A stretch of 64,000 bases of DNA from Nematopogon swammerdamellus (GCA_946902875.1 OX336351.1:4089761-4153760); one strand, 5' to 3'; positions 1 to 13,600 are shown, counted from the stretch's first letter. Notes: generated by a model from the sequence alone, not told the origin. Made by a program: numbers and translations.

Positions 1-399
1 TGCTCAACAGTGTGTGAAGATTTCATGGAGCGACATCTAGCGTCAATAGTAAATGAAATACTTCAGCGGTATTTACTTGATTTCGCAGTTAGGTAGTTGT
101 TGCAACGTTGTACATGTAGATGGCGTTATGTAGGTTTGAGTCCCAACACGATGTTTATATTGATAATTAATATTATTGGCTTTTTAGGGTTTTTAAATAT
201 GAAATAAACAAAAATTAATAGTCGTTATTTTCTAATATTTTTTATTAGTTATTATCACATCTTTATCATTTACTTAAATTAATTTTACATGGTAAATATC
301 CGCCGGAACTGATTTTGTATCTGACTTCGCACTTTATATACTTTATGACGTCATCACGTAAAACTATCGTCCGTAAACCGACTTTACAGACAACCAATT
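1..399. other. AT-rich intergenic sequence, nothing recognised
   Basis: No ORF with family likeness and no clear repeat structure. Confidence 0.5.
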
Positions 400-557
400 T
401 TTTTATGGAAACTGGTTGGCTACATCAACTACAACATCCGATATGTCAGCCCATAACACCTTGGCGAACTAGGTGCCATGTTAGTCCTTCCCGTGCCGGC
501 TACAGACGTAAAACAAACTACATAGTAGTTTCGACCGACCTTTCATTCGGTGTGGTG
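400..557 (-). mobile_element. tRNA/5S-type SINE, 3' portion, interrupted
   Basis: Reverse complement of the common SINE body ending in ...GTTTCCATAAAAA. Cut at 557 by the hAT-like element; a short remnant (gtggtggtagcaac) resumes after 1290. Confidence 0.75.
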
Positions 558-1290
558 TAGAGATGGGTAATGGGTTATAACCCATTCTTCCCATTTGGGT
601 TAAAACCCGATCAATTGGGTTATAACCCAGTTAAAACCCATTATCACCTATTTTGGTGGGTGAAAAAGAAAGGAAACGAAGAAGGGGAAAAAAGGATGCT
701 TGGATTCAGTTTCATGACAGTAACAAAAAAATCTTCATTACCATTATGATGTAACACGTGTAAGTTGGTAAAAAAAATCAAATTCTTTCTATTCCATACT
801 AATACAACTAAAAATAGTGGTTTTTCACAATTTCTGAAAGAAAGAGATCTATGTGTTGGAAGACTTTTTTGTTCCTGGCATGAAACTGAAACGATTAAGA
901 ATTTTTTATTTTTTTTTACATTTAACATTAAAAAAAAAATTTTTGTAAAAAAAAAATCTTTGTTCTTCAAAAGTGATCTATTTCCGATACTGAACCCCTC
1001 CCCCCCCCCCCCCTTTAGCGTACTATGAACAAATTTTGAAGGACCGTCAGATTATAACTGCATGTAAAATCTATCAAATCTGCCTTAGTTTCATTTAACC
1101 CACTAAAACGGGTTATAACCGGGTGAAAACTGGGTTATATACAACCCAACAGATTATAACTGCACGTAAAATCTATCAAATCTGCCTTAGTTTCATTCAA
1201 CCCACTAAAACGTAATAACCGGGTGATAATTGGGTGGAAACTGGGTTTTAACCCAGCAGTGGGTTAAAACCCGGGTCGTTACCCATCTCT
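558..1290. mobile_element. hAT-like non-autonomous element, TIR TAGAGATGGG
   Basis: Inverted ends TAGAGATGGGTAA and TTACCCATCTCT bracket repeated GGGTTATAACCC-type motifs. Flanks gtgtggtg and ggtggtgg look like a decayed 8-bp target duplication inside the SINE. Confidence 0.6.
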
Positions 1291-1299
1291 GGTGGTGGT

Positions 1300-1895
1300 A
1301 GCAACCTCTCGACCTCAAGTAAAAATTTCCAATTTTGGCTCAGTTTAAAAGGTGCTATTTCAAAGGAAGGAATGAGTCCTTCCTGAAATGTTTGCGGGAA
1401 ATAAAAAAAAAGTGTGTACCCGTAAATCGACATACCCGAAATTATTGTCACACTTGTGCCCAAGTTATTACATACCTACACACCTACATGACCGACATAC
1501 AAAGACAGCCGACATACTTTACAGTTAGCTACCTACCCTGCCAAAACCGTAACTAACGCGCTATCTTGAAAAGGGTGGGTTTTAATGTCTTTGCTTAAGA
1601 AGGAATTCTTCTTCTTCTTCTTTTTATTTCTGGCGATTAGCCGACGTTCGACTTATTGCGCCAATATCAAGTCTTGAAAGATCCACGGTAATAAATAAGT
1701 ACTACTTCTCACATAGAGAAAACAAATAATTTTGATATAATGAATAATTTGCACTCAGATGAAGGAGAAAATTAAAAGGGAAAATGTATATACTTTTATA
1801 TTCACTAAGGAATTTCTTGAATGTTTTTTATTTATAGGTATAAACGAGCGGTTGGTAAAAAAAAAAATCTAAAGTATTGTTACATATTGGAAGTG
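1300..1895. other. Intergenic, nothing recognised
   Basis: AT-rich with short homopolymers; no repeat family or gene identified. Confidence 0.4.
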
Positions 1896-2089
1896 TCGTT
1901 GCGCTGTCCGATCGGGAATGTCTATTCGCAGGTAAACCTGCATGCAGGTATCCAAACTGCACTATGGGGTTTTCAACGAAACGTAACAAAAACGACATGC
2001 GCCGCCTCAACATTAGGTTAGGTTATCGCATCTTCTGTAATGGTTATTTTTTTTAAACAACTCGCATAGTGCATTTCGTACCTACGAAT

Positions 2090-3060
2090 GGGCAGGGCTA
2101 ATCGCAGGTACGCCAAACATAGATTATTAACTAAAAACTCATAGGTTTGCCAAATAGAGAGAAATAAGAACTGGGAGTGTCCTATTTGATTTCCTGCGAA
2201 TAGATCTACCAGGCGGGTCAGTGCTATTCGCAGGTATGAGGAATTCGTAGTCGTAGGTACGAACTGCACTATGCGAGTTGGTTAAAAAAAAAATAACCAG
2301 GGTTAAGTTGAGGCGGCGCATGTCGTTTTTGTTACGTTTCGTTGAAAACTCCCATAGTGCAGTTTGGATACCTGCATGCAGGTTTACCTGCGAATAGACA
2401 TGCCCGATCGGACAGTGCTATTCGCAGGTATTAGGTATTCGTAGGTACGAACTATGCGAGTTGGTTTAAAAAAAAAACCAGGGTTAAATTACAGAAGATG
2501 CGTCGCTACGCGACGCATCTTCTATAATTTAACCCTAACCTAATGTTGAGGCGGCGCATGTCGTTTTTGTTACGTTTCGTTGAAAACTCCCATAGTGCAG
2601 TTTGCATACCTGCATGTTTACCTGCGAATAAACACTTCCCCTTCGAATACCTCATATCTGCGAATACGCAAGAAATCAAATAGGACACTCCCAGTTCTTA
2701 TAATTAATCTCTGTTTGGCAAACCTACGAGTTTAATCTATGTTTGGCGTAGGTATCAAAATTGTAGATTTAGATTTAGCCAGACGTCAAATTTTATATAT
2801 TGTTTATTTTCCTTTTTTGCTTTGTTTTTATTTAAATTTTTCATAGTTTAGAGATTGTTTATGGTTTTATACTGAAAATATATAGGTAGTCAACATTGTT
2901 TTTCGTTAGCACGTTAGTTAGCATGTTGTGTACTTTATTTTGGAGAGTTGACTGCTCCTGTAAACTGTTGTAGATAAGCCGTGTGTTGTGTCAACTTCTC
3001 TGTGAAAGTACCTAAAACAAATAAATAAATAAATAAAAGTACCTGCGAATAGCCCTGCCC
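2090..3060. mobile_element. TIR element with internal inverted copies
   Basis: 22-base inverted ends (2090-2111 and 3039-3060; GGGCAGGGCTA, then TCGCAGGTAC) match at all but about one position. Inside and just upstream, a block with CCTGCATGCAGG and ACGACATGCGCCGCCTCAAC occurs forward at 1910-2035 and reversed at 2300-2420 and 2540-2630. Confidence 0.6.
2481..2537. repeat. Near-perfect hairpin
   Basis: Arms of about 26 bases centred near 2509 (gatgcgtcg/cgacgcatc core), inside the 2090-3060 element. Confidence 0.8.
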
Positions 3061-3414
3061 TTGCATATTGGGTGGCTTTCTTCAATTTTAAAAAAGATCG
3101 ACATTTTAAATTAAAGATCGATGTTCGAGATCGATATATATTTTAATGTTTTTCTGCTTATTGTATGTAAAATTGTATTCAGTTTATGCTTCGAAAGAAA
3201 ATGGTTTATGTTATATATAAACGTAAAGGAAAGTAAGAAATACAACTTTGCAATGCAGTATTAAAGTTATACACACACTTACGTTCTACCCGGCTTTTGA
3301 AATATAAAGGAAGAAATGAAATAAATATTACGTATTAACATTGAAAATTAATCGCTGGACAGTCAGATAGCAGATAGACATAGGTATTTGGATAGTTGGG
3401 TGTTGGGTGTTTTA

Positions 3415-3494
3415 CTTATAAAATGGTAACAACTAACAAGTAGTGTGTCGCTCTAAATCGTGCGACACACTACTTGTTACCCATTTTATAAGCA
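3415..3494. repeat. Short fold-back (about 75 nt)
   Basis: tataaaatggtaaca and agtagtgtgtcg recur as a reverse complement around a short centre near 3456. A small MITE or hairpin upstream of COG1. Confidence 0.75.
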
Positions 3495-3599
3495 AAAGAC
3501 GTCGACAACCACGTCAATATACGATGTATATCGGTGTTCCGATATATTGTAAAAATTATTATGAATTCCTATCGGTGTTTAAACATGGATGTCGATTTT

Positions 3600-3853
3600 G
3601 ATACCATCTCTTTTGTCAGATCAGTCAGTCAAGTCAGTTTGACATTGACATTGATAGTTGTCTTGTCACTTGCTATGCTAGTTGCCGTGTTGATGTAGAA
3701 AAACTTTACAAAATAAAGAACATTTTACAATAAAAACGGAGTTTCACGTGTTTTTCTTAGTTTTTCGCAGCGACGCACACAGCGAGGATCGTAGAACAGA
3801 AGTAGGGCTGAACGTTTGCTTTCTTTAGGTTAGGTTAGGCGCTCCGGGTAGAG
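3600..3853 (+). promoter_or_regulatory. Probable COG1 promoter region and 5' leader
   Basis: Non-repetitive sequence upstream of the COG1 ATG. It includes direct GTCAGTCAAGTCAGTTTGAC-type repeats (3620-3645) and a TTAGGTTAGG run (3827-3836). No TATA box is clear. Placement is by position only. Confidence 0.4.
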
Positions 3854-4002
3854 ATGGGTGATACGGATGCGGGGGCGGCGCTGCTCTCTCTGTCGCCGGA
3901 CGACGTTTTCACGTCGCGCGGGGTCACCGAGGTCGTGGAGCTACATAAGAAAATTCAATATGAGATCGAGAGGAAGCGCGAGGATCTGCGCGCGATGGTT
4001 GG
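3854..4002 (+). CDS. COG1: COG1 exon 1 (residues 1-50)
   Basis: Starts at the first ATG after a 5' leader containing a TTAGGTTAGG run. The donor is GG|gtgcgt, phase 2. Ending here and joining to 7867 restores MVGERYREL, which matches the family; reading on gives only an intronic tail with a stop at 4043. Confidence 0.9.
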
Positions 4003-7000
4003 GTGCGTACCTGAGAGTTTTTGTTTGTATTTTTTTTTTATGTAATCCGGTATGGGTTGCTGAGTCGGAGGGATCAAAGCGCATGCTCCGACCAGCCAAT
4101 ATCACCTCCGAGAAGGTAGGTGCCATACCGGAGACCCACCTGGATTGCTGGCTATACTGGACTAGAGGAGAACACAATCAAGGCTGCTATGCGGCCATCT
4201 TACATGCAGTACGGTGGTTCCAACCCAGTCTGCTACAATTTGAGCCTACCACCTAATAAGCGCCAAGGGAAAGGACTTATGACTTGACCATCCGTTCAAG
4301 CTGTGACTAAAGAGAAGCACTCACATGACACCTGTTCTGGCATGAACACAATATAATGGGTTAACATTACTGGCGTATCAGGTGATGTGGCTAACCATAT
4401 CAGAATCTTGAGCGGCGGGCCGACGGCGCGGTCTTGGCTTGGGCTCTTGAACTCAGGTTTAGAGTGGATGCCTACACGCTGACTGATTGTCTTCCGACTT
4501 TCAGAACTCTTTTGTCGGTTTGGTTTGTTCATTTATGTTTCTCTTCATTTAGTTACAACAGTGCTACACGTACTTACTTACATATTTCTGTTTTATTTTA
4601 TTTTATATTTAGTGTCAGATATTTTGTTAAGTTTTAAATTTTTTTTATTTAATCTGTTGTGAAAAAAACATAGTTGAACTGATTAAATTTATGCTCCGCT
4701 CAGTGTTCCTGTTGTGTTCGCTCATCTAAATGAAAGAATTCTTCCTCGCTTAAGTATACCTAGTTGTATATTGTAGATCAGGGGTTCTCAAACTTTTTTT
4801 TTCAGGTACCACTAAAACCAATATGTTTGGCGGCGTACCACCTTTACCTAAAATAAGCTAATAATAATACTAAAGCTAATAAGCTAATACTTATTTTCTA
4901 TACTTATCTACATTCATTCTCTTTGGATGTTAGCATCACACCAAAGTTCAATTAATGATTCTCTTTCCTCGAATGTGAGTGATGTCGGAATGTAATCTAA
5001 AAATTGATTTCTTATTGAATTTGGTTCTGAATAAATCTTGTTTAAAATATTCTTCGGAACTTTCTATGAGCATTTGACAGTGGGTTCTCATAAAGCTAAG
5101 AACATCAGAATTCAAATTATGTTTATGTTCATCATCAAAACTTTCTAAATTAGGATTATGGCAGTATTTTAGTGCCGCTTTATAAAATTTGTAAAAGGCG
5201 AAAGATTTATTCGTATTGAAGGGAAACCAGAGTCACAATCCCAAAACCTGGTAGAGATCCATCCCTGGTATCATCTCTACGGCCTATTTCCTTGATATCA
5301 TGTATGTGCAAAACTTTTAATTTAATTATTGTAAGGAGGCTAGAGTGGTTTGTTGAAAAGAACAAAATTCTAACAAATAACTCAACAGGATTCAGACGTG
5401 GGATGTCTTGCTTGGAAAACGTTTCCAGATTTGTCACTAATATACAAATTGCCCAAACGACTAATAAACCTACTCTGGCTTGCTTTATTGATGTTGAAAA
5501 TGCCTACAATAATATAAATATCCCAGCATTAATTTACTCTCTACGTAAAATCAATATTGGCGAACTCACTATACAATATATTGAAAATTACTTAAAAGAA
5601 AGATATTTACAAATTCAGATAGAGGGTGAACAATATATTCAAAGAATGTGTAATAAAGGCCTAGCACAGGGGGACCCACTCTCGCCGTTATTATTCAATA
5701 TAATAACCTCGAGAGTGGCTAGAAAAATTTATGATATTTCAATCCTACAATTTGCAGATGATTTTATTATGTATATAACTTGTAAAGACATTCAATACGC
5801 CTCCACATGCATGGAAAAGGCACTGAGGGATGTTACTAACTTACTGGGTGAAATTGGTCTGGATATAGCTCCAGAAAAGTCCAAAATATGTATATATGCA
5901 CGAGGTAGAAATAGAGCCAATATAAATGTCAAGGTGAACAGTATTCCCATTGTTAGAGCTCAAACTGTAAAATTTCTGGGTGTCTGGCTAGATCAATCAC
6001 TCAAATGGCGTGAACACATAAATGAAAGCTGCAATAAAATAATGAAATACATGAATGTTCTTAAAGTTCTGGCAGGGTCGTCGTGGGGTGTTCATCCTAT
6101 CCAATTAAGACGATTATACATAACATTAATAAGAAGCAGAATGGATTATGGCAGTTTTTTGTATGGTCACTGTGCGCAAAGTCACTTGAATAAGATGAAC
6201 ACTCTACAAAATAGAGCGATGAGAATTTGTGGAGGATACATCAAAAGTACACCAATACATGTGATGCAGAGTGACTTATGTATACAACCATTGCATGTGC
6301 GAAGACAATACCTAGGCAGTAAATACTATTTGAAGATGAAGTCACGCACAGAAAACCCACTGATAAAGCTGTTACAAGAGCTTTTAGATAAATGTACCTA
6401 TGCCTACTGGCGACGGAGGAATACTCCTATTCTACTCAAGTGTCATAGCTGCATGAGTGATTGGGAAATTGAAAATTGTTCTATTCAAAAGATGTTTACA
6501 TTAGAGGTTTGGCCCTCTAAAATCCAACTAGACGTTCATGTTCATGTACCAGGTATAGATAAACCGAAAAAAGATGAGTCAAAAATAGAAATAAAACAAA
6601 AAGCCGACTTTATGATTAGGGAAATGTACAGTGAACACTACAAAATCTATACAGATGGCTCAAAAAATGATAATGGGACAGGGGCAGCCTTTTGGGACCC
6701 GCAAACCAACGATGGGATGGAGATCAACATACCCGCAAAAGTTCCTATCATGACTGCTGAACTAATTGCGATTTCAGAGGCCCTTTCGTACAGCACATCG
6801 ACCGGTTCTAATAAGACAGTCATACTCACAGATTCAAAAAGTGCACTTCAACACCTCGTGTCCTGTACGAAGGGCAACCTTGGAAGATCGGTTTCATACG
6901 AAATATTAAAAGATATATATAAAATGAGCACCAAAGGTAAGAGCATAACTCTACAATGGATTCCATCGCACGTTGGTATTGCGGGCAACGAGGAGGCTGA

Positions 7001-7589
7001 CTGCCTGGCTAGTAAGGCTTGTACATCTGATGCAATAATTAGTCAATGTAAAACTTTCTGCACTGACCACCTACCCGAAATAAAAAAGAACTGTTATAAT
7101 ATGTGGAAGCAATATTTCGATGAGAGATCAGTGCAGAAAGGTATATGGTACAGAACAATGCAGTGTGAACCGTTAAAAATTCCCTGGTTTGCCAAGAGCG
7201 ACAGACCGAGAACAGAAATTGTAATGGGCCTGAGACTACGATCTGGACACATTCCAACAAATAAGACAATGTACCTTATGAAGATAGCACAATCACCCAA
7301 CTGTAGCATATGTGGGATAGAAGAGGACCTACTCCATATACTGTTGGAATGTGCCCGGAACCAAGAACTGAGGCAGAAGCTATTGAGAAACTTAAGAACT
7401 GACAGACTCAACCTGTTTTTTAAAGTACATGAAGCCTTGGGGCGAGCTCAGGGGGAGGAGTTTGAATTCATACTAAGTTTTTTTGTAAAGTCACAGGCGT
7501 TGAATCGTGCTGAAGTACAATAAAAAATCAATATAGTTACTATGGGGCTGGCATAGCCAGGAATGGCTAAAGCCCTAAACAAAATAAAG

Positions 7590-7626
<37 letters not shown>

Positions 7627-10600
7627 TAAAGCATAATGTTTAATTTTTTCGCGTACCACCACGAAGCAGTCTGCGTACCACTGGTACTGCGTACCATAGA
7701 TTGAGAACCGCTGTTGTAGATCATAAATTTTACAATTTTCTGTTCAAGACAGCTCATTTATTAAAACTTGTTTAAACTTATTGAACGTGCGAAGTGTGCG
7801 CGTCACGCTAGGCTCATTTGAATTTGGAACAATATGACTAACACATACAAAACAATATATTTATAGGGAGCGGTATCGGGAGCTGATCCACGCGGCGGAC
7901 ACGATCCAGGAGATGAAGGGCACAACGGCGCGCGCGCTGCAGCACATGGGCGCCACGGTGGCGCTGTGCCGCAACCTGCACGACACCCACCTGCTCGGAT
8001 TCCGTATTCAGGAGAAGAGCAGCTACGCTGACAGGTCGGTACCGCTTCAGACTAATAAAATTCGTTTTCCCGATTGTTTTGAAAAGAAACTGAAAGAATA
8101 ATAATAATACACTTTATGCCTCTTAATGGTGTGGCAAGGGCGGGCTTATTGCCTTAGGTAGTTTTCTTCGGTCAAACCGGTGGATGTAAATTTTTTCAAA
8201 TCAGAAAAAACTCATTGGTACACACGTCGGTTGGATTAGAACCACGGATCTCTCGCAAGAGAAGCTGCGCCCAGGTGTACTTAGTGTTGACGATCACATG
8301 CCGATCCATTGCACCGATGATGGCTTTTAATTTAATTGGTTTTTAAAACTGTTCACAGATATAGTGCTTGGGGTAGTTTATTCTATGAGAATTGTATTCA
8401 CTGCAGTGACTTAAACATTATTGATGTATTGTTGACAGTAATGTGTCGGGCGCGGCGGCGCACGGTGTGGCCGTGCAGATAAAGCTGCTGCTGGACATCC
8501 CGGAGAAGATCTGGACGTGCCTGGAGAGCGAGGACTACCTGCGCGCGACGCAGCTGTTCATACTCGCGCGGCACATCAACACCGGTCGGTCAATGTATCT
8601 GCCTAGATGTCTCTGTTGAATGTCTTTGGTTTGCTGTTGGCTATGGGCCTGCAAACTAGTCCCGCTTGATTGGGGACCTTCGTGCAAAACCCCGCGATCT
8701 CCAGCTAACCCAGCCAGCCTTTGTCCTCCATGAAAGCCACAAGTCGACCGGGGCGTCTGCAGACCTCCGCAACGGAAGATGGAGAACGGAGTATATCCCT
8801 TCGTTGGTTGTCAAGCACACTGCACTCCAACAAAACATGCTCGGCCGTTTCATCCGTCGCCAAACATCCTCTGCACAGTGGACTATCCGTAACACCCATC
8901 GTGTGTAGATGTTTATTTAGTGAGCAGTGGCCGCTCATCAGACCAACGGCTATTCTTAGCTTAGCCCGGGCCAGGTTGATAAGCTTCCGAGCCAGCCTTC
9001 GGTCTGGTTTAGGAAAAGCAGCTCTCGACTGTCTGCACTCTGAGAGGCCCTTCCATCTGTCCCTGTGTTTCTGTGATGTCGACGCGTGCAACCAAGTTCT
9101 CTGTGTGCTGGCTGACGGCATTATCACGGGTTCCGCTCCTATGGGTATGTTGCTTTGGTTTGGGGTTAGCTCTGGGCCTGCGAAATAGTCCCGCTTGATT
9201 GTGGACCTTCATGCAAAACCTATTACTGGCTGTAATGTAGGAAGAACGTCGGTCGAAACGGCTATGTACATAGTTCGTGTTTTCCGTCCAGTTCAGTGTG
9301 GCCGACATGAAATGAAGGGAAGCACTGACATGGTAAGTACCTAGTTCATTTGACATCATGGATGTTGTAGGTGATGTAGCCAACCGTGTCAGTTTCCATA
9401 AAAAAAAAGATTAATGTTTGTTCCCACAAGGTCTGCAGCTGCAAGCTGGCAGCAAGAGTCTGCAGCAGGTGATAGCTCCGCTGCAGCCGCTGGTGGAGAG
9501 ACAGTGGAGCTCCGTCTCCAACTTCCACAACATCCTGGAGAGGGCGAGTCGGGACAAGCTGCAGGATCTCCACCTTCGCGAGGAGGTTGTTCTCTTTACT
9601 ATCAAGAAGGGACTATAACTACAGTTTGACGTGGACTACGAACCACGGTCTGCATTAACAATCGATTGGTCACCCATCCAACACCCTTCTGGCTGCACCC
9701 GGGTGTGCTCAATGTTCACGATTTCACGTCGATCCATTGCACCACCGAGCTATCGAGACTGATCTGCACCAGTGTCGGTGTGCACATGCTCGTGTCTAAT
9801 TTAGCACCCCTTTGACTCTGCCTTGTCTGCCTCTGTCTGTTGGCTGCCTGCAGGTGGCCTGTTCTTGCCTGCTCAGCCTGTACCTGCTAGATCCACGTGC
9901 GAGCCTCCTGGAGCTGTTGAAGATGTTCATCGGGCTGCACAGCGACCGCAGCCTGGAGCAGCAGCTGCAGCTGGAGGTGTCGCGGGAGGGCAGCGTGCGG
10001 GATCAGATCGCACGCCGCATCGTGGACAGCGCCCGGCTCGTGGTGAAGAGCATTGAGCTGGTGCAGACGTGCTTCGTGGGTGAGTCTGCACAGCGACCGC
10101 AGCCTGGAGCAGCAGCTGCAGCTGGATGTATCGCGGGAGGGCAGCTTGCGGGATCAGATCGCACGCCGCATCGTGGACAGCGCCCGGCTCGTGGTGAAGA
10201 GCATCGAGCTGGTGCAGACGTGCTTCGTGGGTGAGTCTGCACAGCGCCCGCAGCCTGGAGCAGCAGCTGCAGTTGGAGGTGTCGCGGCGGGCAGCGTGCG
10301 GGATCAGATCGCACGCCGCATCGTGGACAGCGACCGGCTCGTGGTGAAGAGCATTATTATAACCTGTCGTAGACTAAAGGTTATAATAATATAAGTTAAC
10401 ACTTTCACGGACACTCCGTCGAAAGGCGGTACTTTTTCGAATACGGTAGGGTGCCACGTCTGTGGCCGGTGAACTTAAGCAGGCTCAAACAGACGAACTG
10501 TCCAGGGACAAGCTAATTTGTATAGATTACTATGGAGTCACGTGATCTTGTGTCGTATTGCACTCACTCACATTTAATTAGTGTCATAGGAAACACATCT

Positions 10601-13600
10601 AGAATTATTTCCCAGCACCCCTCACACACTATACATACTTCATAGTACGACGCTACGGCTGTGGCCGTGAGCTACCCATACAGCCAGTGGACGGTAACGG
10701 CTGTGGACGAACCGTCATATCACAGGTACTTAAACCTGTTCGATATAACAGTTCGCCGACAGGGGGCGTATGAGTTTGTATGGAAATTTTAGCGTCATAT
10801 CATGAAACCTAATATCATCACAGTGTCCGTGAAAGTAACACTTTCACGGACACTGTGATGATGAAACGCTTTGATCGTGGAATTAAAGACAGACAGATTA
10901 CATTAATTTTTTGCGATCCACAGGGCATTATTGTGAACCCCTGATGGAGGAATGAAAAATTCTGACTAAATTTTTCCAAGAATCTATAGCTCTCAAAGGC
11001 TAGAGATGTTTTGAAGAATAATTTTTCAATAGGTACTATGGGGCTGGCATAGTCGCAAGGCGGCTAAAGCCCTATTCAAATAAATATAAAAAAACAAAAA
11101 TAAAAAAAAATGGATTAATGTTTTCCAAATGTGCAGACAATGACGGCGGCATGATAGTCTCTCGGCTGCGGGAGTTGTACCGGAAGGATTCCCCTCCGCT
11201 GATAGAGCTGGTGCATTTTCAAGACGAGGCCGCATTGAAGCTCCTACCGCCCGTTATTTCCTCCTACAGGTGAGTAATTTGATTAGGGTGTACTCGATTG
11301 AAGACGTGAAGTGGAAAAGACCTGCAGTACCCGGCAGTAAGTAATGAACAACGAGCTTTAGAAAGAGACAATCCGGTTGTGGAGCATCGTCGTCGCTGTC
11401 GCACGTCCTGTGCGACCGGGACGAAGCTAACTTATATGGACAAATTGTACAAACATATATATAACCAATATACATCAGTGATTGTTTACAAAACAATAAA
11501 ATGCATTTATTGTTTTGTAAACAACAATAAAATGCATTTATTGTTTTGTAAACAACAATAAAATGCAGTTATTGTTTTGTAAACAACAATAAAATGCATT
11601 TATTATTTTGTAAACATCAATAAAATGCAGTTATTGTTTTGTAAACAACAATAAAACGCATTATTGTTTTGTGAACAACAATAAAATGCATTTATTGTTT
11701 TGTAGACAACCACCTATAACCAAACCACAGAGCGACCTAAACATCAAGGATAGGGTTTTGTTACCATGTTGGATATTTCAGGGGGTCAATCTATATCGAA
11801 AACTAAGTGAATTCCAAAAAAAGAACAGAGGCGTAATAAAAAAAAAATTGTTTTCTTTACATTTTCGTAAATATTTACCTAACCTCAAAATGTATGGAGA
11901 ACTAAATTTTTTTTCTAATTTTGCCACCTTTATTTTTGCTTTTTGCACGCCTTGGCACGCTATAGTTCTCTTGTTTCTGTGTGAATTATTGTAAATTTCT
12001 ATTGCTTTTCTGTATGTTATCTTCTGTTTTCTGTATCTTTGTTAGTGTTTTTGTGTGCAATAAATTATTTCTATTCTATTCTATTTTTAATTTGTGGAAT
12101 TCTCCATAGCTTTCGATACAGATTAGCACCCAGAAATATCGGGCATGGCAACAAGATCACCCGTTATTCGATAATGAAAAATTTTAACTCATTACATTTT
12201 TGCGTTACATTAAGCAAATCTCCAATGCACATTGATTCATTAAAAATGAAGAGGTGCATAGCTTACTCAATGTGCATACAATAAAGGAAGAGATCAAATC
12301 GATGGCGACGAAGTACAGATCCCGATTGGTACACCACCCGAACCAGCTTGATGTCCATCTGACCATGCCGGACTATATCAGACGTCTAAAAAGGCGCGAC
12401 ATCATGGAACTAGGGAATTAGAGATATCCCTAGCATCGTTCAGGAGGAGAGATGCTCACAGTATCATCAGATCCAAGCGACAAATCCAACACTCCACCCA
12501 TCAGCTCATAGTGGATGACTGATTGCAGATTAAACCTGGAAAAAAAAATTGTGTGGTTGTTCTCATTCCCGTATGGTGGGAATTGCAGACTGACGGCGAG
12601 CAAGCAGATGGAGCCGCCGAGCAAGGAGGAAGTATCCGGCTGTGTGTCTACCTGGATACAGTCTGTGCAGGCGTTCATACAGGACAAGGTTCAGATCCTG
12701 CTCCAGAACGTCACCAACGCCAGGACGCTGCATCACATTCGGGAGGAAGCGTTGAAGATTGGTGAGTCGGTTTTCGATCTCTTCTTTAATACTCAGATTC
12801 TCAGGTTTCTGTCTGTCTGTCTGTTGAACTGTCTGTCTGTCTGTCTGTCGGTCTGTCTGTCTGTTCTGTCTGTCGGTCTGTCTGTCTGTGTGTCTGTGTG
12901 TTTTATTTATTATTTTATTTATACAAACTTGTGTGACCCGGTACTTGAAAAGAATGAGCCAACTGCATCTCTCCCCGTGCATGTCGTAAAAACCGAATAA
13001 GCGTTAAGGACAAAACGCCGTGCTAAAGGGCGACAGGGTAGCCATCTTTCATCAGGGCACGGTCCTTCCACAGTCATGGTATTGGCGCCTTACTCACTTA
13101 CTAGAGAGGCCAGAACACTCGCTCCGACCAGCCAATATCACCTCCGAGAAGGTGCTGTATTGGGGAATTCCCTTTTGGACTGCTGGCTATACTGGACAAG
13201 AGATATTTCGCTCAGTACGGTGGTATCAAACCAGTGGGTACAATTTGAGTCTACCACCTAGTAATTTCCAAGGGAAGCGATCTACAGTTTTACACCGGTT
13301 CCGAAGGGTAAACTGATGGGTGGTTGACTGAACTGTTCCCATTAGAAATTTCAGTATTGATATTTTGGTGCACGCCGGCCGGATTCGAACCTCGGACCTT
13401 GAGTTCAAGAGCCCGACGCATACCCCGCGCCGACCGCCCGCCGCGTTTGTGTGTGAAATAAATGAGATTGATGATGAGAACAACAAATTATGTAAGAAAA
13501 CCGTCAGCGCCTCCTCGGTTAATTCTTTAAAAAACCAATTAGACAAAAAAAAAAAAAACAAACAAACAATAATACTTAAAAACAATACAAGCGCACTCAT

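Larger units (their letters stand above)
4779..7713. mobile_element. hAT element with 8-bp target duplication, host of a LINE insertion
   Basis: Ends CAGGGGTTCTCAAAC and GTTCTCAA..ACCGCTG-type inverse, flanked by identical TTGTAGAT at 4771-4778 and 7714-7721. Subterminal GTACCACT motifs are present on both sides. 4860-5190 is AT-rich and may be decayed transposase on the minus strand, not proven. Located in COG1 intron 1. Confidence 0.85.

Noticed and set aside
9812..10394. Alternative-frame ORFs rich in Ala/Gly/Pro around exon 5
   Set aside because: Frame shadows of the GC-rich COG1 exon and its tandem copies.
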